From DAINRZ01 sp964634885 (GTDB taxonomy: Bacteria; Bacteroidota; Ignavibacteria; Kapaibacteriales; UBA2268): 64,000 nt of DNA. A program made the position numbers and the translations under genes. Of the stretch, positions 42,984 through 51,083 are shown piece after piece; the stretch's first letter is position 1, and each line of letters opens with the position of its first letter. The notes under the pieces were generated by a model. The model was given only the letters and a program-made list of their open reading frames with translations. It did not search any database and was not told the DNA's origin. The stretch covers positions 28,389-92,388 of the forward strand of contig CAZWLN010000015.1 of assembly GCA_964634885.1 (NCBI GenBank), written 5' to 3'.

Positions 42984-45900
42984 ATGAAAAGAATTGCACT
43001 TGCAGCTGTTTTCCTGGTTCTATCGCTTTTTTCCCTGGCAGAAGTGGAAGCAGCCCAAAACTATATCTATCCATTGCCCCTGATCATGGAATATATTGAA
43101 AAAGGCTATATTGATTTCCAGGAAAGTATGGAAGCTCAGAAAATATATGATAAACTGAACAAATCTCCTGGAATTATATGGTATGAATGTAGCGAAAAAT
43201 CTGTTTCAGCAACAAAGGAAGAAATCCTGTTGAACGTAAAGGGATTGGTTAAAAAAGAAACGGGTCTGAACCTGAAAAAAATGAACGAAATATATATGAT
43301 TTACAAAGAGGACGGTTCGTTCTTTGACGAAGGCCAACTCGGTACGCCAAGGGCGAATCATCCATGGCTCATATACGGCTATCCCCCGGAAATCACACAA
43401 TTCCTGGAAGATGCGAAAAAGAACAAAAAAGGGAACTATATCATTCCACAGATCCGGCTTATTCTCAATGAATTGAACTACTGGCTCTGGTACTACTCCC
43501 CGCAGAATCCCGACGCCGAACTGCCCATATCGCGCAACTTCATGGGATCGATGTCCGAAAGGACCATCGAGGCTTTCAATTACTGCATCGAGGTATTCGG
43601 CTGTAATATATATGCTTTCCCGGACCTGGCTTCGAAAGGCACATCTTATTATTACGACAACACAAACCTCTTGAAGAAATCGGGTGGCGAATGGACAATC
43701 AACGCTCTGCAAAATACAACAGTAAACATATTCGATGTCAATGAAATTAAAAGCCAGTCCATCGGCATGGTCAAAGACCTCATCTTCGGAAACTACAAGA
43801 AAGGGGCCGCATTCAATATCTCTGTTCAATTCCCGCGAATTACTACTTCCGTTACTGAAAGAGTGCAACTGCCAGGTGGCAGATACGGAGACAAAGAGTT
43901 CGAAGTAGGCGACATCATGACATATGATGAATCCTTACTGCAGAAAATCTCAAAGAATTCCGTCGCATGGTTCTATGTAGGCAACGAATCGAAGTATGAC
44001 GAGGCTGCATTGAAAATCGAGCAACTGTTCGATTTATTGATTGAAGAGTTGCAAGAACAATGCAATAACGGCTTCAATCAAGCAAACGACGAGCAATTCT
44101 TGAAATTCCTCGTCTCTACCCCCAGAATCTACAATCCTCCTTCATCATCCGTTCTGGACAAAAAAGAGAAAATGAAGTCAAAAAGAAAAAAGGGACAAAA
44201 CGATGACTACTCCGACTCAAAAGATAATAGCGGTGACGAGGACACAGCTTCCGGTGCCGGCAAGGAAGTCAAGAGTAAAGAATGCCCGTCAGTCGCATCC
44301 AAACCGCCTGCTGACGAACCTGTTCAAACAGGAGTGAACAAAGGAACAAGCGGCAAAGGTAACGGTTCAAACGGGCAAGAAACCAAAATCACAGGAAAAG
44401 GGAAAGGCACTGACGGGAATGATACAAAAACCACAGGAAAAGGGAACGGCTCTGGCGGTAATGAAACAAAAACCACAGGAAAAGGAAAAGGCGCTGACGG
44501 AAATGAAACAAAAACCACAGGAAAAGGAAAAGGTTCAGGTGAAGAAATACCGGGTACCGGCGATAATGAAACCGGGAATGAAGGAGAAAAAAAGGGGGAC
44601 AAGCAAGCAACCGATGAACAAGAAGGCACCCCGACTCCCAGAGTTTCAACCCCGGAAAAGACGAAAGCGATTAAAGGTCCGGATTGGATAGAGGATTTTC
44701 ATCAGTACAGGAAATGGGACAGGCCATACCTTGAGAACCTCAAAGGGGAAATGCTGTTCACTCTGCTTAACATCGACCTGGCTGTGGACCTGGTAGGAAC
44801 GGAAAAGAACGTCTACGTCTCTGAGTATTATTCAAAAAAGAAAGGAACAACAATTAACTATGATTGTAAGAAACAGGACAGGAAATCCACTCTGGAAAAT
44901 GTAATACCTTCGCTATTCGACCTGTATGAATGCATTAACTATTCGGCAAGGGTTTTTATCCAATCCTGCTCTTTTTACGGATTGAACTTCGAACTGAGTA
45001 TGGCCAGGGAGAAATCAGACAAGGAGACGCGTTACTACCGCTATTCCGGCAGTTTTAGCAAAGACTATAAGTATATACAGAGTCTCAATGTCGACTACGT
45101 ATCAGTTAAAAAAACCGTTTATACTAAAGAATTTACAAGGACCAATGCCGAACTGCAGGATATTCCTTTAAACGAGATTCCCAATTACAAACTGAAAAGA
45201 CTCAACGCTTACCCTGCCTGGACTTTAACGAGCAATTCGCCTATGGGGATGAAAGATATACCCGATTGGAACAAACAGGAAACGCAAAGAAAAATCATTA
45301 AGAAGGTTGACTATTATAAATATATTGAAGACACTTCCTACAACCATCAAAATTACACTGAAATATGGCAGGAGGTGAACAAGGACCAAACATACCTGGC
45401 AACTTTGAGCATCGGCCTCTTAGCCTGGAAAGACAAGTCCATCAGCCGTTCGGGGCTGAACGGCAAAGACGCCAATATGCCGACAGGTCAGGAATATGAG
45501 GCCAGGTTTGCAGGCGAAGCGGCCAAATGCGGGACAAAAGAAACCTTCCCTCCCGACCCGGAGCCAAAAGGCAGCGGAAGCGGATCCATCGTAATTATTA
45601 ACAACGGCAAAAAAGATAAGAAAGACGATAGCCCAACAAAATCTATCGTCTGCGACACCCTCTTCAACGACGACTACGCGGACAAGAGTAAATTGTCCCG
45701 AGACAAATACGACGGAAACCGGACCATCGACAATTCGCAGATGTTCGTCATCGACGGCGAATGGAAAACAAAGGACAGCCGCATGCAATGCGAATCCGGC
45801 GGCAATTCTGAGTCTCTCGTTCTTACCGGCGACATTGAATGGAGAGAGTATTCATTCTCGGGCGACTTCCGTTTTGAAACCGACGATGCCTACAATTTCG

Positions 45901-46235
45901 GAATAGTATTCTTCGCCCAGAAAGAAAAAACCAACTCTACGCGCTATGTCCTGATACACAGCCTGATCAAAGGAAACGTCGAACTTTGGGAGATCGACGG
46001 CAACGACAAAGCACAGAAACTGAGAGAAGATGCATACAATTTCAAAAAAGGAACAATTTACAAATTCAGTCTGCATTTGGCTAATAATGAAGTAATCTAC
46101 CAGATTGACAATAAAAACGTTTTAAACTGGAAAGAGACGCTCGAGCTCACAAAAGGAAGGGCCGGCCTGCGGGTAGCTGGAAAAGGCACAGTCACTTTCG
46201 ACAACCTTCTAATCAGGAAATGCTATTATAAATGA
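42984..46235 (+). CDS. Large secreted protein with repetitive linker and LamG/DUF1080-like C-terminal domain
   Basis: A 1083-residue exported protein. The signal peptide is about 1-24 (ALAAVFLVLSLFSLAEVEAA). Residues 25-390 form an alpha/beta region I do not recognise. A charged, low-complexity linker (about 395-555) includes four 14-residue copies of an ETKTTGKGKGxxGN-like unit. A second unknown region spans about 560-870. Residues of about 890-1083 resemble concanavalin-type sandwich domains (IEWREYSFSGDFRFETDDAY, AGLRVAGKGTVTFDNLLI), often carbohydrate-binding. No sorting tail of type A is present. A ribosome site GGAG precedes the ATG. It is the last gene of the plus-strand island and converges on the GldM-like gene. 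Confidence 0.75.
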   Translation: MKRIALAAVFLVLSLFSLAEVEAAQNYIYPLPLIMEYIEKGYIDFQESMEAQKIYDKLNKSPGIIWYECSEKSVSATKEEILLNVKGLVKKETGLNLKKMNEIYMIYKEDGSFFDEGQLGTPRANHPWLIYGYPPEITQFLEDAKKNKKGNYIIPQIRLILNELNYWLWYYSPQNPDAELPISRNFMGSMSERTIEAFNYCIEVFGCNIYAFPDLASKGTSYYYDNTNLLKKSGGEWTINALQNTTVNIFDVNEIKSQSIGMVKDLIFGNYKKGAAFNISVQFPRITTSVTERVQLPGGRYGDKEFEVGDIMTYDESLLQKISKNSVAWFYVGNESKYDEAALKIEQLFDLLIEELQEQCNNGFNQANDEQFLKFLVSTPRIYNPPSSSVLDKKEKMKSKRKKGQNDDYSDSKDNSGDEDTASGAGKEVKSKECPSVASKPPADEPVQTGVNKGTSGKGNGSNGQETKITGKGKGTDGNDTKTTGKGNGSGGNETKTTGKGKGADGNETKTTGKGKGSGEEIPGTGDNETGNEGEKKGDKQATDEQEGTPTPRVSTPEKTKAIKGPDWIEDFHQYRKWDRPYLENLKGEMLFTLLNIDLAVDLVGTEKNVYVSEYYSKKKGTTINYDCKKQDRKSTLENVIPSLFDLYECINYSARVFIQSCSFYGLNFELSMAREKSDKETRYYRYSGSFSKDYKYIQSLNVDYVSVKKTVYTKEFTRTNAELQDIPLNEIPNYKLKRLNAYPAWTLTSNSPMGMKDIPDWNKQETQRKIIKKVDYYKYIEDTSYNHQNYTEIWQEVNKDQTYLATLSIGLLAWKDKSISRSGLNGKDANMPTGQEYEARFAGEAAKCGTKETFPPDPEPKGSGSGSIVIINNGKKDKKDDSPTKSIVCDTLFNDDYADKSKLSRDKYDGNRTIDNSQMFVIDGEWKTKDSRMQCESGGNSESLVLTGDIEWREYSFSGDFRFETDDAYNFGIVFFAQKEKTNSTRYVLIHSLIKGNVELWEIDGNDKAQKLREDAYNFKKGTIYKFSLHLANNEVIYQIDNKNVLNWKETLELTKGRAGLRVAGKGTVTFDNLLIRKCYYK
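44379..44546 (+). repeat. Four tandem 42-bp in-frame repeats
   Basis: Copies at 44379-44420, 44421-44462, 44463-44504 and 44505-44546, each coding for a unit like E-T-K-T-T-G-K-G-K-G plus four variable residues. The last copies are nearly identical at DNA level, so copy number may vary between strains. Confidence 0.9.
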
Positions 46236-46378
46236 GAAATTAGTCGATTATTCAGGTGGTGCGTTCTGCCATGTAAGATTGATCGCGTAACCAATCCTGC
46301 TGCTTTACGGAAGGCACTGCCTGTACTCCAACTCATGTTAGTTGTCAAAGCAGGCTGAATCGGGCGGTCTCCGCCGCT

Positions 46379-47863
46379 TTATCCGTCGTACCTCTTCACA
46401 AGCGATGTCCTGCCTCTTTTGTCCACAGCCCTGATAGTGAACCGTAGTGGCTTTGACAAGTCCTTGGCAGTAAAGATGAAATACTGGATTGTGTTATTGT
46501 CTTTCCTGTTGTAGTTGATGAATCCCCTCAGGTCCTTGAATTTTGCATTACCTTCGACGATGAAATAGACCACTTCGTTGAAAGCTTTGTTGAAATAGCC
46601 GTAAGAACGCGTAACCACCTGGACGGTATCGCTGTTAATCTCTACGAGGTTTACAACGTCGGGGTCGGGGAAATCCATGATTGTAATTTTATTCCTGTCT
46701 AAGAGCATTGTATCGATGTATCTTTCGAGGTACGCCACCCTGCCGATGTCGGAGACGTCCGGCGTAAAGGTGAATCTCTCACCCTGGCTCTGGGCCCTGA
46801 CGACATTGTCAACTTTGAGGTAAGCCTTAGCAGCCCTACCCATCAGCGGCAGCCTGGGATTGATCTCATAGGCCATGTCAGGATACATAAACTTGTCGTA
46901 CTTCGGCTGCTCAATCATCTTAGGCTGTACCTTGAACGAAGTCATATACTCCCTGGACATGCCCTCAATATCTTTTTTGCGGGTTAGCCTGATCTCGACG
47001 TTCATTGTACCGTACAGTGGAGTTTTGCCGCGCAGTACCAGTTCGTCGCTCCTCATCTCGAGCAACTGTGCAAAGCCTCCGTTATTCTCCGGAACACATT
47101 TCACAGTAATTAATGGGCCCCTGAGCACATCTCTTTTCAGGTCTATGTTCTTTGCATAAACGGAATTGGTCCAATAGCCGGAGGCAATCTCTTCAATTTT
47201 CGGGTAGAGCGCGACAAGAGAGAAATCACCCGAAAGGGCCGGAACCTGGCCGAAGATGTTCGGTATTCCCAAAGGATTAAAACCAGATTGAGGTGCAACC
47301 GCAAGGTTCCCTGAACCAACCGACGTATCCGACACAAACAGTATGTTCAGGCTGAACTGCGTCTGGTATTCGAGACTGTTGCCGGCAATGCCGGAACTTT
47401 TCATCTCTTCGGTAGGCAAAGCGCGTGCTTTAACCTTCACTATGTATGTTTTATTGGTACTTACGTTTTCAGGAGGACTCCAGATGAATGAAGCAGCCTG
47501 CTTGCCTGTCAGTTCTTCCATACGGAAGTTTCTCGACAGAGGCTTGTCGGCGTTCAGTTCAAGCGACCCCTGTACCGATTCGTCTATTACAGTAAACTCG
47601 AATTCCACATCGCGAACGTTGCCGCTGTAAAAAATGGTATTAACAGAATCTATCGACAGTATCGCGGGCCCTGTCGAATCGATGACCATCCTGCAAATCA
47701 GGGCAGCTTTCTCGGGCTGAAGTGAAAAAGGAAGCTGGAATACCTTCGTATCTGTGTCAGGCAGGTGCTGGCTGTCCTTCCTGTCAGGCAGCAGGAAGAT
47801 TAAAGCAGCAAGATACAGTATAAAATATATCTCGACGACCCGTCTTCTTTTTGTAAATTTCAT
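46379..47863 (-). CDS. GldM/PorM-like periplasmic motor protein (divergent)
   Basis: A 494-residue inner-membrane protein. One N-terminal helix (VVEIYFILYLAALIFLLP) carries a Glu near its start. A long periplasmic part of beta-rich domains follows, with Ig-like segments such as TYIVKVKARALP and FTIRAVDKRGRTSL. GldM of the type IX secretion/gliding motor has the same topology, one helix followed by stacked periplasmic domains, and is always encoded after GldL. The protein upstream here is GldL-like, with five bases between stop and start. Direct sequence identity to GldM is low to my eye, so the call depends on topology and order. The ATG at 47863 is chosen over a TTG three codons earlier. Confidence 0.65.
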   Translation of the reverse strand: MKFTKRRRVVEIYFILYLAALIFLLPDRKDSQHLPDTDTKVFQLPFSLQPEKAALICRMVIDSTGPAILSIDSVNTIFYSGNVRDVEFEFTVIDESVQGSLELNADKPLSRNFRMEELTGKQAASFIWSPPENVSTNKTYIVKVKARALPTEEMKSSGIAGNSLEYQTQFSLNILFVSDTSVGSGNLAVAPQSGFNPLGIPNIFGQVPALSGDFSLVALYPKIEEIASGYWTNSVYAKNIDLKRDVLRGPLITVKCVPENNGGFAQLLEMRSDELVLRGKTPLYGTMNVEIRLTRKKDIEGMSREYMTSFKVQPKMIEQPKYDKFMYPDMAYEINPRLPLMGRAAKAYLKVDNVVRAQSQGERFTFTPDVSDIGRVAYLERYIDTMLLDRNKITIMDFPDPDVVNLVEINSDTVQVVTRSYGYFNKAFNEVVYFIVEGNAKFKDLRGFINYNRKDNNTIQYFIFTAKDLSKPLRFTIRAVDKRGRTSLVKRYDG

Positions 47864-47868
47864 TTTTA

Positions 47869-48657
47869 TCAAAGATTTACCCTGTTCGACAGATATTTCT
47901 CAAGTTCTTTGCGCACAGCCAGTTCCACCTGTTCTTTCCTGATTGTCTCGACGGAATTGTTCAGGCTGGCAATATTGTTCCCGAATTCCCTGAGAGAATT
48001 GTTTGTCTCCTTCATTATCTGCAGCATCTCCGTGTTGGGCGACACTGCCATCATTGTATTGTCGATTGCCTTGTTAACCGAATCAATCAGCACTTCCTGC
48101 TTGTCGATGAGCTTACCGTACATTTCCTCTACCCTTTCGAGCTTAACGACGGCAGAAGCAAAGTCCCTGCTCAACTCGCCTATCTCGATTATCAGGTCGT
48201 TCATCGAAGCGTCTTCACCTGTGTCCCCGCTGTCGCTGTAATCTGTTTCCTGCGGAGAGAAGAACATTACCACAAACAGGAACACAAGCATCAGCGCTTC
48301 AAAGGCAATGCCGGCAAATACAACCGTATCGCTTACATCCTCGGTGAACCTGCGTACGCCGATGAGAACCAGCAAAATGGCAGCACCGAAATAGACAAAG
48401 GAGTTGATTGTTGAAAAATAGAACCTGTTGACAATTTCCTCCATCCACAGGGCTGTACCTTTGAAGAAACCCAGTTTGTGAATGACCGTAACTTCATTCT
48501 TCACATACTTGAATATTTCTTTCTCATGGGTACATATCCTCCAGCAAAGCAGGATGGTAGAGAAGGTCGAAAGCTGCTTTTCATACTTCAGTTCGTGAAA
48601 TATCTCAATCAACAGCCGCCTGCCTTCGATTGACGATAATGTATCGATAGTTCTCAT
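47869..48657 (-). CDS. GldL/PorL-like proton-motor membrane protein with N-terminal extension
   Basis: A 262-residue protein. Residues 1-82 are a soluble helical extension. Two membrane helices follow: about 84-102 (SFVYFGAAILLVLIG) and about 111-133 (VVFAGIAFEALMLVFLFVV). Glu120 in the second helix sits in an FEALML context resembling the TEALIF context of the essential Glu in GldL helix 2. A long coiled coil (about 150-255) completes the GldL layout. GldL and GldM form the proton-driven motor of T9SS. Known GldL proteins lack the N-terminal 80 residues. The ATG at 48657 was preferred to a TTG at 48702 that would overlap the upstream gene. Confidence 0.68.
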   Translation of the reverse strand: MRTIDTLSSIEGRRLLIEIFHELKYEKQLSTFSTILLCWRICTHEKEIFKYVKNEVTVIHKLGFFKGTALWMEEIVNRFYFSTINSFVYFGAAILLVLIGVRRFTEDVSDTVVFAGIAFEALMLVFLFVVMFFSPQETDYSDSGDTGEDASMNDLIIEIGELSRDFASAVVKLERVEEMYGKLIDKQEVLIDSVNKAIDNTMMAVSPNTEMLQIMKETNNSLREFGNNIASLNNSVETIRKEQVELAVRKELEKYLSNRVNL

Positions 48658-48667
48658 AGCCCGGTTC

Positions 48668-49753
48668 TCATGTTTTGGTTCTGTACATAACAATAATACC
48701 AATTATCAAAAATATTATATTTGCTGACCAGCCGGCAAGTTCCGGCGCCAGTGCAAGAGTTTCCCCGAGAGACTGGCTTAGCTTCGTGAAAACCAGGTAC
48801 AGGAAACTCACCACCATCGCTGCCGTGATCTGCATGGCGATCCCGCTCTTCTTCCTTACGGAAGCAAAAGGTACGCCAAATAATACGACAATGAAGTTGG
48901 CAAAGGGAAACGCATAATTGCCGTAATACTCTATCATTCTCTTTGAAACGTTCTTACCCCCGATCTGCAGCATATCTATGTAGCTTCTTAACTCGTCAAA
49001 ATTCATTTCATCGACAGAGAGCTTAAGTTTCATAATCTGGTCGTGAGTAATCCTTAGAGTAATATCTATGGTATCAAAAGGTTCAATCAAGGTTTCTGAA
49101 GAGCTGAACTGCCTTTTGTAGCCATCCACCAATTTCCAGTTTTTGTCCGTGGAATCCCAGACCATGAAACGTGCCTCGGTCCTGGAAACGAGGCGGGGTT
49201 CCGTTTCAGAGTTGAAGTCCTCGATTGTAACCCTGTTGCCTGTTTTCTTTTCAGCTTCGTAGAACTGCATATTCACATTGCGGAAAGGGTTGTCGCGGAA
49301 ATATAGGTTATGAATCGAAGCAGCCCTTCCCTTCCTGAGATAGACACTCTCGATGTCAATCTTTTTCGTATTCGCTCTCGGCACTACCCAGCCGTTGAAA
49401 TACAACTGGAAGAGACTCAGGCAGATCGACACGATGACGAGTGGAAGCATCAGGCGGTACAGGCTCAGTGAACCGGATTTCATCGCTGTAATCTCGTTGT
49501 TCATCGACAGCCTGCCGACAGTAAACAGTGTGGCAAGCAATGTCGCTACCGGTGTCAGGTTCTTTAATATCTCAGGAAAGAATGACAGGTAATAGCTTGA
49601 GATGACTTCGAACGTAGCATTATTGTCAAGGAATTCATCGAGATTTTCAATCAGGTTAACGACGAGGAAAATCACGCACAAGGCAACTATTGCAAAAAGC
49701 AATGTCATGATGAACTGCCTGAGTATATACCTGTCTAATATGTTGAATATCAA
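48668..49753 (-). CDS. LptF/LptG-family lipopolysaccharide export permease
   Basis: A 361-residue member of the YjgP/YjgQ family, which extracts lipopolysaccharide from the inner membrane with LptB. It has three N-terminal helices (starting LDRYILRQFIMTLLFAIVAL), a periplasmic beta-jellyroll (about 125-260) and three C-terminal helices. The conserved early sequence LDRYILRQF and NNEITAMKSGSLSLYRLMLP fit the family. The start is TTG at 49753; a stop lies two codons upstream and the family N-terminus begins right there. It sits between the flippase gene and the GldL-like gene with short spacers, and whether it is LptF or LptG cannot be settled. Confidence 0.9.
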   Translation of the reverse strand: MIFNILDRYILRQFIMTLLFAIVALCVIFLVVNLIENLDEFLDNNATFEVISSYYLSFFPEILKNLTPVATLLATLFTVGRLSMNNEITAMKSGSLSLYRLMLPLVIVSICLSLFQLYFNGWVVPRANTKKIDIESVYLRKGRAASIHNLYFRDNPFRNVNMQFYEAEKKTGNRVTIEDFNSETEPRLVSRTEARFMVWDSTDKNWKLVDGYKRQFSSSETLIEPFDTIDITLRITHDQIMKLKLSVDEMNFDELRSYIDMLQIGGKNVSKRMIEYYGNYAFPFANFIVVLFGVPFASVRKKSGIAMQITAAMVVSFLYLVFTKLSQSLGETLALAPELAGWSANIIFLIIGIIVMYRTKT

Positions 49754-49764
49754 AGCTTACACCA

Positions 49765-51075
49765 CTATACTGATTTCTTTAACAATACTTTTTTAATAAA
49801 ATTGCGGCTGTCGCCGATAGCCCTGAAGAGCTGTTTAATCTCATAGCCCAGGTTTTTACTTACGTAAAAGAAGGAAAGCAGTCCGAATGAGAAGTTATAC
49901 ACAATGATACCAAGAGCAATTAAAGAACTCTCTCCGAGCACACCCACAATGAAATAGGTGGAAACGGACAATATGGCAGAAATCGATACAAATAAAAGTA
50001 CAATTTTGGGCCGTCCGACAGCTGTGATTATCACCGACAGCATCATAAACGACATTGCAACAGCGCCGATTATCATCAGGTTGAACTGGCCAACGGCAAG
50101 ATGCCATTTCACAGGCAGGAATGTTGTAATGAGCCACTGGCTTGCACCACATTCAAAAAACAGTACCATGGCAGTAAAGGTGAGAAAGATGAATGATGTT
50201 GACTTTGTCATCAGGTCATGAAGGCCTTTCATGTCTTTTCGCTCATATAGATTGACAGCCGGTGAATAGACCAGGGAATAGGAAGTGTTGAGTATCTCTT
50301 CAAAGAACCGGTACAGGGTTTTTGCCGATTGATAGATGCCTGTCGAACTTGTTGGGAAGAAATACTGGACTATATATATGTCTAAAGTACGGGGGACAGA
50401 ATGGAGCATTGCGTAGGCTCCGTAGGGAATGGTAAACTTCATTATCTCCCTGAGCTTGATTGCACCTTTAATGCTGAACCTGAGCTTTTTCCGTGCCAGC
50501 AGGATACCCAACAGCGAACTGCAGGTCATGCCGCACAGATACATGTTAATCATGTTGTGGAACTGTATCTCCTTCAATGAATAGATCATATAAAAAGTAA
50601 CCAGAGACATGGTTCCGAAAAACGCCAGGTCAATCAGAAAGAGGTTACGGTATTCACGATCCCTCACAACAAGCTTAATTGTATAGGTTCGTGGCAATGT
50701 AAGAAGAATGAACACAGGAAGCCATTCACCTACATGAACGAACCTGGGCTCAGTGAACAGGCCAGACAATGGGTATCTCAGGAAGAAGACAATCAGGGCA
50801 AGAGAAATTGAAATCGATATTTGCAAAATTAACGCAAGCATATTGACTTTAGGCTGATTATCTTCATTCATACCGAATTGGATAATGCTTTGCAGGCCCA
50901 TGCCGTCACTAATGATGAATATCCAGGTATGGAGATTGATCAGGAGGTAGAACAAGCCGTATTCGTCAGGACTCATTGCCCTGATCTGTAACAATGATAC
51001 GAAGCCATATACTACATATATTATCTTATCCGCGGCCGACCAGGTTATCTTATCAATATGAGACTGTATTTTCAA
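49765..51075 (-). CDS. Polysaccharide flippase of the MOP (Wzx/RfbX) superfamily
   Basis: A 436-residue membrane protein with about twelve helices spread over its whole length. The start (ITWSAADKIIYVVYGFVSLL) and the segment LREIMKFTIPYGAYAMLHSV fit lipid-linked oligosaccharide flippases. It would move polysaccharide repeat units across the inner membrane. The start is TTG at 51075 with AGGTAA before it, eight bases after the heparinase-like gene stop, so the two are translationally linked. No glycosyltransferases are in the window, so the polymer is unknown. Confidence 0.87.
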   Translation of the reverse strand: MKIQSHIDKITWSAADKIIYVVYGFVSLLQIRAMSPDEYGLFYLLINLHTWIFIISDGMGLQSIIQFGMNEDNQPKVNMLALILQISISISLALIVFFLRYPLSGLFTEPRFVHVGEWLPVFILLTLPRTYTIKLVVRDREYRNLFLIDLAFFGTMSLVTFYMIYSLKEIQFHNMINMYLCGMTCSSLLGILLARKKLRFSIKGAIKLREIMKFTIPYGAYAMLHSVPRTLDIYIVQYFFPTSSTGIYQSAKTLYRFFEEILNTSYSLVYSPAVNLYERKDMKGLHDLMTKSTSFIFLTFTAMVLFFECGASQWLITTFLPVKWHLAVGQFNLMIIGAVAMSFMMLSVIITAVGRPKIVLLFVSISAILSVSTYFIVGVLGESSLIALGIIVYNFSFGLLSFFYVSKNLGYEIKQLFRAIGDSRNFIKKVLLKKSV

Positions 51076-51083
51076 TTGCTTAC

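Noticed and set aside
46236..46378. Terminator between the convergent secreted-protein and GldM-like genes
   Set aside because: Only a 5-base-pair GC hairpin (46363-46375) without a T-run is present.
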